Shown piece after piece: positions 17,423-25,323 of a DNA stretch of 32,071 nucleotides. The translations under genes and the position numbers were made by a program. The stretch's first letter is position 1; the number at the start of each line of letters is the position of its first letter. Origin of the DNA: an uncultured Bacteriovoracaceae bacterium (GTDB taxonomy: Bacteria; Bdellovibrionota; Bacteriovoracia; Bacteriovoracales; Bacteriovoracaceae); the NCBI GenBank assembly GCA_913053615.1, contig CAJXHA010000007.1, forward strand, positions 1 to 32,071, given 5' to 3'. The notes beneath the pieces were generated by a model that was not told the origin of the DNA, searched no databases, and saw only the letters and a program-made list of their open reading frames with translations.

Positions 17423-17461
17423 TTATTCTCCTCTAGACCTGACAATAACTTTAAGATATTA

Positions 17462-17503
17462 TGTATTATAATACAAGTAATTATATACATGTATTTAAAT
17501 ACA
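17462..17503. promoter_or_regulatory. Twin palindromic operators of the XRE regulator
   Basis: Two perfect 14-bp palindromes share the consensus TGTATT-NN-AATACA: TGTATTATAATACA (17462-17475) and TGTATTTAAATACA (17490-17503; extended to 16 bp by flanking A and T). Their centres are 28 bp apart. The first contains TATAAT readable on both strands, so bound repressor would cover a -10 box. They lie between the divergent XRE gene and the DUF3768/helicase operon, the layout of controller-protein boxes in restriction-modification loci. Confidence 0.75.
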
Positions 17504-17505
17504 TT

Positions 17506-17760
17506 ATGAGTAGAGCTAAAAATACAGAAGAGCAAATTAAGCTCGCAAAACTATTTTCTAAGAGATTGAAATTAGAGCGAGAAAATATGGGGCTGAGTCA
17601 AAATGAACTCGCAATGAGGACTAATATATCAATTGATACGATAAGATCTCTTGAAGGTTGCAGAATCAAGACACCAGGACTATTTATGGCCTATAAGCTT
17701 GTATTGGCCTTAGATGGAAAAATTGAAGAATGGTTAAACGAAATTGATGAACAACTATGA
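17506..17760 (+). CDS. XRE-family regulator, controller (C) protein-like
   Basis: Small DNA-binding regulator, 84 aa from the ATG at 17506. The longer track start (17461) runs back through the operators and adds an improbable N-terminus. An HTH of the XRE/Cro type is seen in RLKLERENMGLSQNELAMRT (about 20-39) followed by ISIDTIRSLEG. Size and fold match controller proteins of restriction-modification systems. There is no Shine-Dalgarno before the start, compatible with a leaderless message as described for several C genes. It probably binds the two palindromes just upstream and controls itself and the divergent defence operon. Confidence 0.85.
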   Translation: MSRAKNTEEQIKLAKLFSKRLKLERENMGLSQNELAMRTNISIDTIRSLEGCRIKTPGLFMAYKLVLALDGKIEEWLNEIDEQL

Positions 17761-17763
17761 TAT

Positions 17764-17994
17764 TTAAATTTTGTACTTTTTTTTAATTGTCTTAATTCCT
17801 TCTCTCAGAGCTTCAACAAATACATCGTTCTTTCTAATCACATAGCTATTTTCATCTCTATTATCATTAAGTATTTGAACAAGCTCTTCTATCTCAAGAG
17901 TAATCTCATCTTTAGTTGCTTTATCAAGACGAAAAGATAGAAGTGGATAATCATTTGGGTGTTTTTTTTCTTTCTTTTTGAATCCAAGTGTCAT
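17764..17994 (-). CDS. Small ribbon-helix-helix-like protein
   Basis: 76-aa basic protein of unknown function, convergent with the XRE gene (4 nt between stop codons). The body (LLSFRLDKATKDEITLEIEE, then IRKNDVFVEALREGIKTIKK) looks like a ribbon-helix-helix domain: a short strand followed by two helices, here with a longer insert. The N-terminus is lysine-rich. The start context is weak (TTAGGC). It may be a regulator, or an antitoxin without a recognisable toxin next to it. The exact start is uncertain. Confidence 0.6.
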   Translation of the reverse strand: MTLGFKKKEKKHPNDYPLLSFRLDKATKDEITLEIEELVQILNDNRDENSYVIRKNDVFVEALREGIKTIKKKYKI

Positions 17995-18085
17995 GCCTAA
18001 CCTATTAATATTATATAATTAATTATCCTATCGGTATTTGTTATATAAAACATTAGAATATAAAAAATTATAATACAATATTTTA

Positions 18086-18114
18086 TTGCACAATTTTACA
18101 CATCGTGTTATAAT
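18086..18114 (+). promoter_or_regulatory. Promoter of the DUF2779 gene, apparently leaderless
   Basis: TTGCAC (18086-18091) is followed by 17 bp and then TATAAT (18109-18114). The ATG of the next gene lies only 6 bp further on (18121), where transcription should start, and no Shine-Dalgarno fits between. The AT-rich spacer before it (17995-18085) shows nothing else clear. Confidence 0.75.
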
Positions 18115-18120
18115 AACTTT

Positions 18121-19500
18121 ATGAATAAGCAACTAATAACCAAAACATTGATTAAATCTTATGTAGACTGCCAGAAGGGCCTTTATCTAGAGCTTAACAA
18201 TCCAGAGTTAAAACATCTTAAGGATGATCCATTTCTGTCATATTTAGCTAGTGAGGGTTATAAATTTGAGGACATTGTTATTTCTCTTTTTCCTAATGCG
18301 AATCTCCAAGCAACATTTACGAGTAATGGTGTACTTATTCGTACAGATATTTTAACTGATGATGCACTAATTGAAGTGAAGTCATCTACAAGCGTTAGAA
18401 GCGAAGACATTTTAGATATCGCAATACAAGCATGTATTCTAAAAGAGACGGGCAATGATCCTGGTGTATATAAGTTGGCCTTTGTTGATAACACTTATTC
18501 ATTAGCATCTGGCCTTGATATTAATCGCTTAGTTCGTTTTGAGGACGTAACGGCTTTGGTAGAAGAAATCCTTCCTGAAGTTGAAGATCTTATCAAAAAT
18601 GCTAGAAAGACCGCTAATGCAAAGAAATCTCCTAAAAGAGAAGTTGGTCGTCACTGTTTATCATGCCCATTTATTGAAAGTTGTTCTCCTGAGTTATTGG
18701 ATTATTCAATATTCCATCTTAGAAGGGGTGGAAAAAAAATTGATGACCTCTTAAATGAAGGTGTTAAACATCTAAAAGATATTACGTCTTCTACTAATCT
18801 TTCAGGCTATCAAGAGCTTCAAGTGAAGGCATCTAGTATTGGTGATATTATTAACAGGGAAAGCATTAATGCTACCCTGAATACTTTGAGATATCCCATA
18901 TATTATTTGGATTTTGAAGCAGCTCCAATCTTAATTCCTAGATATGATGGTTCTTCTCCTTATGAACAGATAACTTTTCAAGTATCAATTCATATTGAGG
19001 AGTCGCCAGGAGCTGAACTTAAACATATTGAATTTTTACATGATCAAGATACTGATCCTCGCCATGACCTTGCTCAGTTTCTAGATCAAAACATAAACGA
19101 ACAGGGATCTATTGTTGTCTATCATGCCAGTTATGAAAAAGGACGACTACAAGAGATCGCTGACAAATATCCTGAATATTCAACTAAGATGAATGATTTT
19201 ATTAGCCGTTTATGGGATCTTGAAACTATTTTTACAAAGGGCCATTACATTTCATCTAAATTTAATGGCAGCACTAGTATTAAAAAGGTGCTTCCTGTTC
19301 TTGCTCCAGCATTAAGCTATCAAGATCTTAATATATCAAATGGGGCTGATGCCTTTATAAGTTATCTTCAAATGATTGATGATAATACAACCTCAAGGAA
19401 GAAACGAGAAATCTATAACTCGCTTCTGCAATACTGCAAAATGGACACGTATGCGATGTATGCAATCGTGGAAGCTCTGCGGGAGGTTTGCCATGAATAG
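18121..19500 (+). CDS. DUF2779 protein: Cas4-like nuclease fused to DEDD-type exonuclease
   Basis: 459-aa two-domain nuclease. The N-terminal half is RecB/Cas4-like: C17 near the start, a PD-(D/E)XK core (RTDILTDDALIEVKSS, then QACIL) and C179-x2-C182-x5-C188, a set that would hold an iron-sulphur cluster. The C-terminal half, DUF2779, begins YLDFEAAP (D264, E266), with VVYHASYEKGRLQEIAD and a late YCKMDTYAMY, which fit an RNase H-fold DEDD exonuclease. Function is not established; DNA-end processing in defence or repair is likely. It is monocistronic or the first gene of a rightward unit, with its own promoter. It stands alone without cas1 or cas2, so it is not part of a CRISPR locus. Confidence 0.85.
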   Translation: MNKQLITKTLIKSYVDCQKGLYLELNNPELKHLKDDPFLSYLASEGYKFEDIVISLFPNANLQATFTSNGVLIRTDILTDDALIEVKSSTSVRSEDILDIAIQACILKETGNDPGVYKLAFVDNTYSLASGLDINRLVRFEDVTALVEEILPEVEDLIKNARKTANAKKSPKREVGRHCLSCPFIESCSPELLDYSIFHLRRGGKKIDDLLNEGVKHLKDITSSTNLSGYQELQVKASSIGDIINRESINATLNTLRYPIYYLDFEAAPILIPRYDGSSPYEQITFQVSIHIEESPGAELKHIEFLHDQDTDPRHDLAQFLDQNINEQGSIVVYHASYEKGRLQEIADKYPEYSTKMNDFISRLWDLETIFTKGHYISSKFNGSTSIKKVLPVLAPALSYQDLNISNGADAFISYLQMIDDNTTSRKKREIYNSLLQYCKMDTYAMYAIVEALREVCHE

Positions 19501-19598
19501 TTCTAGATAAATTTCCTAGTTATTAACATTTTATGATCGTCCCAATGCTCACATTCTGAGTAAGTGGAGAACTTTAACTTTTTTCATACGAGGTAAAA

Positions 19599-20150
19599 AT
19601 GAAAAAACTATTTATTTCTGATCTCGAGCAAGAAACAGGAGTTTCGAGAAGAAATATTTATAAATACATTAGAAATAATGCTTTCTATAAAAAGTTTAAA
19701 ATCAAAACGATGTCTGAGCTTCCAAACGGCGTTTCAAAAGGATCTCCAGCCAAGGTATTAAGCCAAGAACAATACGATTATTTGAAGGATAAAATAGAAA
19801 GTGATCCTAATTTAAAAAACAACGAAGACCCAATGGATGGCAAGGATTGTGTTTACGTCGTCGACCTTTGTCCCAATGGCTTTATTGTTATCAATGGCCA
19901 AAAACAAAAACGCTTTAAGATTGGCTACACTTCAAGATCTCCCAAAAAAAGAGAAAAAGATTATAGAGTGAGTAACCCTGAGGCCGCCATCGTCATGACA
20001 ATGGAGCTTGGAACTTCTGAAGAGCAGGTCCTTTTAAAATATATCAATGGAAAATCGTGCAAAAGGATTGGTAACACTGAACTTTTTGATGTCGAAGATG
20101 TGGATAAGTTCCTTAGTAAAATTCAAGAATTTTATGAAAATCTAAAATAA
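19599..20150 (+). CDS. HTH plus GIY-YIG-like (T5orf172/MUG113) protein
   Basis: 183-aa protein. The N-terminal 60 residues (LFISDLEQETGVSRRNIYKY) look like a helix-turn-helix. The C-terminal part starts VYVVDLCPNG, continues RFKIGYTSRSPKKREKDYR and ends with TELFDVEDVDKFL; this is the GIY-YIG-related T5orf172/MUG113 pattern, with YVV in place of GIY and R/E residues present. A nicking or cleaving role on DNA is possible, but activity is unproven. The start has CGAGGT 4 nt upstream. It is 16 nt before the propeller-like gene and probably forms a three-gene unit with it and the recombinase. The 98 nt before it hold nothing clear. Confidence 0.78.
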   Translation: MKKLFISDLEQETGVSRRNIYKYIRNNAFYKKFKIKTMSELPNGVSKGSPAKVLSQEQYDYLKDKIESDPNLKNNEDPMDGKDCVYVVDLCPNGFIVINGQKQKRFKIGYTSRSPKKREKDYRVSNPEAAIVMTMELGTSEEQVLLKYINGKSCKRIGNTELFDVEDVDKFLSKIQEFYENLK

Positions 20151-20166
20151 TTTATAGGAGAATATT

Positions 20167-21096
20167 ATGTTTGATCAATGCCAAGACCCAACTATTAAAA
20201 GTATCAATGTACCTGTTAAGCAAATCAAAGGAATTATAGAAAGTCCTAATGGTAATACTATATTAATATCAAATAACGCTATGGCCATTACTATAGACCT
20301 TGATGGAAATATTCTTAACTCTGGCCAGCTTCTCCCAAGCACTGAAATCTTAAGTTTTGTAGAGTATGAAGAAGAGTTCTGGTTTACAACAGCTGATAAG
20401 CATATATATGTTATTAATTCAGACCTTCAAATTACTCAATCATTCTCTCTGGATTATGTAGCCACTTCCGTTGCCCCACTTGAAGATAGGTCTGCTTTGG
20501 TTATTTCTTACTTTGATCAGCAAACGAATCAATCTTTCTTTGAGTATCGTTCACTGCCAGAGTTAAATATTCTAGCAACTGGTTTCTATGGGCCAAAGAC
20601 CCCAATTATTAGCTCAGTTGCATTTAAACATGATGGCCATATATTTCTAGCCTGTTGCTCAAAATCTGAACTTTCTCTTTTAAAAGTTCAGGGGCAGGAA
20701 TTAATTAATATTCAGAGCTATTCTGAAGAGAGTGAAGGTAGGGAGCTAAACTATTCTCAATTGCTAGCTGAATCTAAGAGGTTTTTAGTCGATAATATGA
20801 CAGGTAGAGTAAAAGCTGACCTTGAACCTTCTAAGTACATGGAGAAACTTTGCTTTTTTAGAAATGAAGAAGCAACTCATGGTGCCATTGCTAAAAGAGA
20901 TAACTGGATTGCTTTTCTTAACCCAAATCAACTTAAAATGGTTAATTATGATACAAAAGAGAGCTATAAGTTTCAAACAAAGCTAGATAATCCAAACATC
21001 GTAAAAGTGCTCAAATACCATGTAATCTGCGTCTACGACAATGTTTTAAGCATCTATGACTTTAGGAAGCAATCACTGAAGTTCATCATGGATTGA
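20167..21096 (+). CDS. Hypothetical protein, beta-propeller-like
   Basis: 309-aa cytoplasmic protein that I do not recognise. It is built from short repeating strand units such as NTILISNNAMAITIDLDGNI, EEFWFTTADKHIYVINSDL and WIAFLNPNQLKMVNYD, each ending in a (V/I)-x-(N/D)-x-D-like turn, as in WD40 or similar propellers. No signal peptide or membrane segment is present. The Shine-Dalgarno is TAGGAG. It lies between the GIY-YIG-like gene and the recombinase gene on one strand, so it may act as a scaffold or sensor in that unit. The fold call is inference from repeat texture. Confidence 0.6.
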   Translation: MFDQCQDPTIKSINVPVKQIKGIIESPNGNTILISNNAMAITIDLDGNILNSGQLLPSTEILSFVEYEEEFWFTTADKHIYVINSDLQITQSFSLDYVATSVAPLEDRSALVISYFDQQTNQSFFEYRSLPELNILATGFYGPKTPIISSVAFKHDGHIFLACCSKSELSLLKVQGQELINIQSYSEESEGRELNYSQLLAESKRFLVDNMTGRVKADLEPSKYMEKLCFFRNEEATHGAIAKRDNWIAFLNPNQLKMVNYDTKESYKFQTKLDNPNIVKVLKYHVICVYDNVLSIYDFRKQSLKFIMD

Positions 21097-21101
21097 TAAT
21101 C

Positions 21102-21123
21102 TACTAATACGAGGGAATTAGTA
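21102..21123 (+). promoter_or_regulatory. Short hairpin before the recombinase ribosome-binding site
   Basis: TACTAAT (21102-21108) and ATTAGTA (21117-21123) form a perfect 7-bp stem with an 8-nt loop, ending 3 nt before AAGGAG of the next gene. It could modulate translation, or be chance in AT-rich DNA. It has no U-tract, so it is not a terminator. Confidence 0.3.
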
Positions 21124-21138
21124 TCAAAGGAGATTATT

Positions 21139-23169
21139 ATGCTTAGAATTTATTATTCAACACTTTTAAACGAGTTTGTTTCAAAAGAAATCACAGAAGA
21201 CAAAAGAGATGCTTTGGGCCCAGTATACTCTTCGATTCTAAATCAGTATCTAGATTATTATGGGCTTTCTCAAGCTTCACCAGTGGGTGAAGAACTCTAT
21301 GATGTAGAAAAGCTTGGAATATATTTTGAGTCTCTAAAAGGAAAATACAGTGGTACTACAACGCCAGGAATAAAGTCCAAACTAAGAAAGATTAGAGATT
21401 TTGGTATCAAACTCAGCTACAATCATGACATTGTAAAACTACAATTTGGTGATTCTCTTGCTCATATTTTAAATATAAAAAAGATGAGTGGGACGAAGTT
21501 GGCTCAACAGCTAGAGTTAAGACCTCAGACAGTCACTGAATGGATTTCAGGAAAAAATCTACCTTCTTATAAGCATCTTAATAAAATTGGAAAAATTGAA
21601 GATATACTTGAGGTTCCAAGGGGTGTTCTTAAAAGTAAACTTGGTAGAGTTGCTCATGGAGAAAGAATAAAACTTCTTGATGCCAGAGAAAGAACTCCAC
21701 ATGGGCTAAAAACTAGTAAATTAAAGCAGAAGTCCTACTATCTTCCTTTAGATCAAATGCCTCAAAATGTACAAGATGACATTGCTACCATGGTTGCATT
21801 TTTTACTTCATCATTTCCACAAACTATTCATCCTAAGTTCAAGCGGGCAAAAAAGCAATTTTGGAGAATAAAACCAAACAAAAAGGAAAGTGGAAAAGCT
21901 CTTATGGTCATTAAGGACATACAGCAATTCTTTGGTTTTCTCACTTCTCCTTCTGATCATGCTGACCCATTGCAAAGAGGTCTAGATATTCCCATCAATA
22001 AATTATCTCTTTCACTTTTAATGAACCCTGAGTTTATTGGAAAATATGTTCAGTTTAGAATGGAAAGAAAGAAAAATCTTACTACTGGAGTTAAAAGAAT
22101 TTTAGATCAATTTAAAGTATTTTGTCGTAAAAAGTATGGTTACATAAGACAGCATACCAAATTAGGTCAAGAATATTTCGTCATTCAAAATGGACAATAT
22201 ATTTATCCCTATCAATCTTGCAACCCCTCTGATTGGAATATGTTATGGGATCAAATATGTGAAGATACTCACGAATACCTTGATGATACTGTAGAGTCCT
22301 CCGTTTTTGTTTCAGATGTTAACACCTTTAAAACTATTGAAAACATTGTTGAAACAGATATCTTACCACAAGTAAAAGATATACTAGACTGGATTAAACT
22401 AGATGCATCTTTGAAGGGATTAGGTACTGTAACTACGGCACAAAAAAAGAGAGACTCTCTTCTCTCCATGTTGATCTTTTTATTCGAATTAAGAATTGAT
22501 CACTATGCAACAATGGAGTTTGATAAGCACATCTTTGAAAAAAATGGTGAGTTAAAATTCAGAATATTCAGGGATGAACTTAAACGTCCAGAAGTATTAA
22601 AAACTCCTTATGTAACATTAACGATCCCAAGGGATGTTGCTGCTCAAATTATGGAGTATAAAAATATCCATCGTCCACATCTTTATGGTGCTAAAGAAAG
22701 TAATAAGGTTTTCCTTTCAAATCCTTCTGGACGAAAAACACCAGAATCAGTTAATGGTGTGCAAGCAAGGTCACTATCTTATGCCTTCAAGTCTTTAATG
22801 TCTCTTTACTCAAACAGTTCTACAGGGTTTGGCCCACATGCTGTAAGAAAAATTATTACATCAGTTCTCGATAGAAAGCGTGACATCGCAGACTTTGATA
22901 ATGCTGCAACCCTGGCCATGCATACACCAGAAGTTAGTAGAACCTCTTATGCTGCCAATGAAATTGAAGCTGCATTTGAGCATTATGTTGCTCGTCTTCA
23001 ACATGCAGGAATTTTATCTATGCCAGAAGGGGAAAGAAGGAAGATACAGGTTGATGAAATTGACTATCATGATCTTCTTATTAAAAATAAAGAGCTTGAA
23101 AAAATGCTTATTGAAGCTCAAGAGAAACTTGTTAAAGTAGGAGATAAAAGTTTATCTCTTGTAAGTTAA
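21139..23169 (+). CDS. Tyrosine recombinase with internal XRE-type HTH
   Basis: 676-aa protein. An HTH of XRE type lies at about 117-150 (SGTKLAQQLELRPQTVTEWI). The C-terminal third is a tyrosine-recombinase catalytic domain: R452 in FELRIDHYATMEF, a lysine in the strand region before LTIPRDVAAQI, H567-x2-R570 (GPHAVRKI), H595 (AMHT) and Y604 (SRTSY). All expected residues appear present. It is longer than ordinary integrases, and the embedded HTH is unusual. It is the last of a three-gene unit and has AAAGGAG upstream. Its stop overlaps the convergent abiEii stop. It may move a sub-element of the island, or act as a sequence-specific recombinase in a defence or phase-variation unit. Confidence 0.8.
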   Translation: MLRIYYSTLLNEFVSKEITEDKRDALGPVYSSILNQYLDYYGLSQASPVGEELYDVEKLGIYFESLKGKYSGTTTPGIKSKLRKIRDFGIKLSYNHDIVKLQFGDSLAHILNIKKMSGTKLAQQLELRPQTVTEWISGKNLPSYKHLNKIGKIEDILEVPRGVLKSKLGRVAHGERIKLLDARERTPHGLKTSKLKQKSYYLPLDQMPQNVQDDIATMVAFFTSSFPQTIHPKFKRAKKQFWRIKPNKKESGKALMVIKDIQQFFGFLTSPSDHADPLQRGLDIPINKLSLSLLMNPEFIGKYVQFRMERKKNLTTGVKRILDQFKVFCRKKYGYIRQHTKLGQEYFVIQNGQYIYPYQSCNPSDWNMLWDQICEDTHEYLDDTVESSVFVSDVNTFKTIENIVETDILPQVKDILDWIKLDASLKGLGTVTTAQKKRDSLLSMLIFLFELRIDHYATMEFDKHIFEKNGELKFRIFRDELKRPEVLKTPYVTLTIPRDVAAQIMEYKNIHRPHLYGAKESNKVFLSNPSGRKTPESVNGVQARSLSYAFKSLMSLYSNSSTGFGPHAVRKIITSVLDRKRDIADFDNAATLAMHTPEVSRTSYAANEIEAAFEHYVARLQHAGILSMPEGERRKIQVDEIDYHDLLIKNKELEKMLIEAQEKLVKVGDKSLSLVS

Positions 23170-24020
23170 GAAAGTTTCTTATCTGCAAGCCACTCATTTA
23201 TTTCTGTTACGACTGACTCTAGGGTAGCAGGTATTGATAATTGGCTTGCTACCTTTCCAAGCTTTCTTAAGTGAGCTGCCCAAAGTGTCTGCATTGCTGC
23301 AAATTCATCTTCATCAAAGGATACAGGAAGCTCTTTATTCGTATTACGTGTTGTAAAAGTAGTATCAATACTATTTTGTAGTTTGGCTATATCCAAAAGA
23401 CTTTTCTCTCTGCTTAGCAAAAGAAGATCATGAAAATCCTTCATCCTACTGTTAGCAGCTCCTTTTGATACTACAGTTTCAAGCTTCTCTGCAAAAATTG
23501 TCTCAACTGGATATATTTGAAGTGTTATTGCTCCCTCAAAGATTGGCTTTCCTTTGTATTCATACAACTCTAATGACTCAAGCTTTGGATCAACAAGATC
23601 TCCAACTCCAATATCTACTTGGATCTTATCCTTCATCTTTTGACCAAATGTCAGATCAATATTTAATCTATATCCAGGATAATTCATATGAGGTTGTTCA
23701 AGAGGGACAACTTCAGCAAACTTAAAACTGAATCCATCTTCAATTTGTACACTACAAATTTCAATAAATGATTTTTCTATATTTGGGACATCAGCATTAA
23801 TTTTATTTGCCAAAAAATCTACATCCTTTGTTTCTCTACCAATATCAATATAATGGGAAAGAAGTAGACCACCTTTAAATATAAATTGATCCCTATATTC
23901 AGAGCCTGAAATTCTCGCAAGAAACCTTTCTAGCACTAAAGAACGCCACACCTCACCAAAGTCTTTACCTTCATCCTTAGCAATGCTTTTAATTCTCTCT
24001 TTAAGTGCCTGCTCATTCAT
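23166..24020 (-). CDS. abiEii: AbiEii nucleotidyltransferase toxin (type IV toxin-antitoxin/abortive infection)
   Basis: 284-aa toxin of the AbiE system. The nucleotidyltransferase core is FIFKGGLLLSHYIDIGR followed by TKDVDFLAN (the D-x-D metal residues), with later conserved blocks LRLNIDLTFGQ-like, YPVETIFAEKLETVVSKG and RMKDFHDLLLL. These are standard for AbiEii/DUF1814. The start overlaps the antitoxin stop as ATGA. AbiE pairs arrest growth on phage infection; the toxin is a GTP-binding nucleotidyltransferase-like enzyme, and the partner AbiEi represses transcription. The pair looks intact. Confidence 0.93.
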   Translation of the reverse strand: MNEQALKERIKSIAKDEGKDFGEVWRSLVLERFLARISGSEYRDQFIFKGGLLLSHYIDIGRETKDVDFLANKINADVPNIEKSFIEICSVQIEDGFSFKFAEVVPLEQPHMNYPGYRLNIDLTFGQKMKDKIQVDIGVGDLVDPKLESLELYEYKGKPIFEGAITLQIYPVETIFAEKLETVVSKGAANSRMKDFHDLLLLSREKSLLDIAKLQNSIDTTFTTRNTNKELPVSFDEDEFAAMQTLWAAHLRKLGKVASQLSIPATLESVVTEINEWLADKKLS

Positions 24021-24613
24021 GTTGTGACCGCCATAATATAAGGAGCTATTTTAACTCTTAGCTCTTTTGCATATTTTTGAAGCTTTTTAAGATCAAGCTT
24101 ATCTTTTCCACTTCTGGCCAGTGCAGCCTTAAGGGCCTTAACTCCTATCTCAACTCCAAGATATCTAAAGGAATCAAGAATTGTACGTTCTACATCAAAA
24201 ATTTGAACCTTTTCACTTCCAAGAGCAAATTCAGTTTTACCTAGATCGATATTTCTCATTCTAACTATTCTGGCCCCACTTCTTCTTGGTGCTCTTGAGC
24301 TATGTGAAACAGCAATCCAATGGGCACGTGGAATTTCATCTGTTAGCTCATAAAGGGTGAGAGCAGAGATAAGACAGATCACGCCATCAGGTATACTTTT
24401 AGATACAAGAACAAGATCTTCATAACGAAAATCAACGTCAAGGTCTTGATTGGAGCTTCTGTATACACCTCTATCAACACGCTCAATCATTCCTTTTTTG
24501 ATATAATAATTTATCAGGCTCGGGCTTATACCTAGCTCTCTGGCCTCACTTGCTCTAAAGACTGTTTTCTTTAGTAGTGGTTTAAGTTTCTGAAATTGCG
24601 TATTAGTGTTCAT
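24017..24613 (-). CDS. abiEi: AbiEi antitoxin/transcriptional repressor
   Basis: 198-aa antitoxin. The N-terminal winged helix (FRASEARELGISPSLINYYI, then GMIERVDRGVYR) is the AbiEi_4-type domain. The C-terminal domain includes SALTLYELTDEIP and VERTILDSFRYLG, typical of AbiEi. It directly precedes the toxin gene with a 4-nt overlap. The start codon lies 5 nt after a -10 hexamer and has no Shine-Dalgarno, so the message may be leaderless. AbiEi is known to repress its own promoter through inverted repeats, and a matching palindrome lies immediately upstream. Confidence 0.92.
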   Translation of the reverse strand: MNTNTQFQKLKPLLKKTVFRASEARELGISPSLINYYIKKGMIERVDRGVYRSSNQDLDVDFRYEDLVLVSKSIPDGVICLISALTLYELTDEIPRAHWIAVSHSSRAPRRSGARIVRMRNIDLGKTEFALGSEKVQIFDVERTILDSFRYLGVEIGVKALKAALARSGKDKLDLKKLQKYAKELRVKIAPYIMAVTT

Positions 24614-24618
24614 GTCTT

Positions 24619-24659
24619 ATTTTAACATATGTACCCATACTGCACAAGTGGGTACATAT
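24619..24659 (-). promoter_or_regulatory. abiE promoter and palindromic operator
   Basis: On the minus strand TTGTGC (24642-24647), a 17-bp spacer and TAAAAT (24619-24624) form the promoter. A perfect 11-bp inverted repeat, ATATGTACCCA (24627-24637) and TGGGTACATAT (24649-24659), brackets the -35 and fills the spacer. It is the likely AbiEi binding site. ATG follows the -10 by 5 nt. Confidence 0.78.
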
Positions 24660-24678
24660 ATTAAATTTCAACTCGTGC

Positions 24679-24952
24679 ATGGTAATTTCTTAGTGATATC
24701 AGAAACTTAGATCCATCTATAGGGTAAAGATACATGGCCAGAGCTAGAAAAACTTCCCAAATTACCAACTCTTTTGTCAGGTAGTTCATGTAACTCAGAT
24801 AGAAGCATCTCAACAAAATATCAATATTATCAATAGGTTAAATGGCAATTTGAGCAATTATGGTAATGACTTTTTGCTCTTTTATTACCATAAGATTATT
24901 CCTTGTAATATCAAGCACTTAAGCCATTTTTAGAGCAATCTCAAATTACCAT
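24679..24952. repeat. ATGGTAAT repeat cluster in the 400-nt spacer before the CHC2 unit
   Basis: No gene is seen between abiEi and 25015. The spacer holds four perfect ATGGTAAT octamers (24679-24686 and 24860-24867 forward; 24884-24891 and 24945-24952 reverse) plus near copies at 24842-24849 and 24761-24767. Two form a perfect 10-bp inverted repeat, TTATGGTAAT/ATTACCATAA (24858-24867 and 24884-24893). GAGCAA motifs lie between. It could be an iteron-like origin or a multi-site operator for the downstream genes. Confidence 0.55.
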
Positions 24953-25014
24953 GATAATTCATTAATTTGTAGATCCTTATGTGAACTTAAACAATTTATA
25001 TAAGGAGATTATTA

Positions 25015-25323
25015 ATGAGTTCTATTTATGTAGACATCATCGTTTCAAGATTAATGAAAATTTACGAGACGGAGTTTGGTGGGAAACCTAACGGCAGATT
25101 TAAAATCTGCTACCAAAGAATGCAGCAGGTGACAGGGAAAACAATTATCAACTCTACCTTCTTTACTCAATTACAGGAGTGTGCATTTAACTCTGGTCTT
25201 ACCATTATCAATTTAGGAAGTGAGTTTGCGGTGATTGAAACTGGCATTCTTACTGGTTATCGTAACGTTCCTCAGGGCTGTATTGATAAAGTATTAAAGG
25301 AGCAAAGTCATGATCAAAGATAA
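25015..25323 (+). CDS. Hypothetical small protein upstream of orphan CHC2 gene
   Basis: Unrecognised 102-aa protein with a strong Shine-Dalgarno (AAGGAG). The sequence (ICYQRMQQVTGKTIINSTFF, then GLTIINLGSEFAVIETG) suggests a compact alpha/beta or winged-helix fold without catalytic motifs. It overlaps the following CHC2 gene by 14 nt, so the two are co-translated. Its position after a cluster of ATGGTAAT repeats suggests binding to them or a part in replication of the excised element, which is inference only. Confidence 0.65.
   Translation: MSSIYVDIIVSRLMKIYETEFGGKPNGRFKICYQRMQQVTGKTIINSTFFTQLQECAFNSGLTIINLGSEFAVIETGILTGYRNVPQGCIDKVLKEQSHDQR

Noticed and set aside
17461-17505. Upstream start of the XRE protein
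   Set aside because: It would translate the two palindromic operators and add a Tyr/Asn-rich stretch not seen in XRE proteins; ATG at 17506 gives the normal N-terminus.
18121-19500. CRISPR-Cas locus because of the Cas4-like domain
   Set aside because: No repeat-spacer array, cas1 or cas2 is seen anywhere in the window; the protein is a DUF2779 fusion.
22880-23140. 86-aa plus-strand ORF inside the recombinase gene
   Set aside because: Out-of-frame shadow of the recombinase C-terminus, without its own ribosome-binding site.
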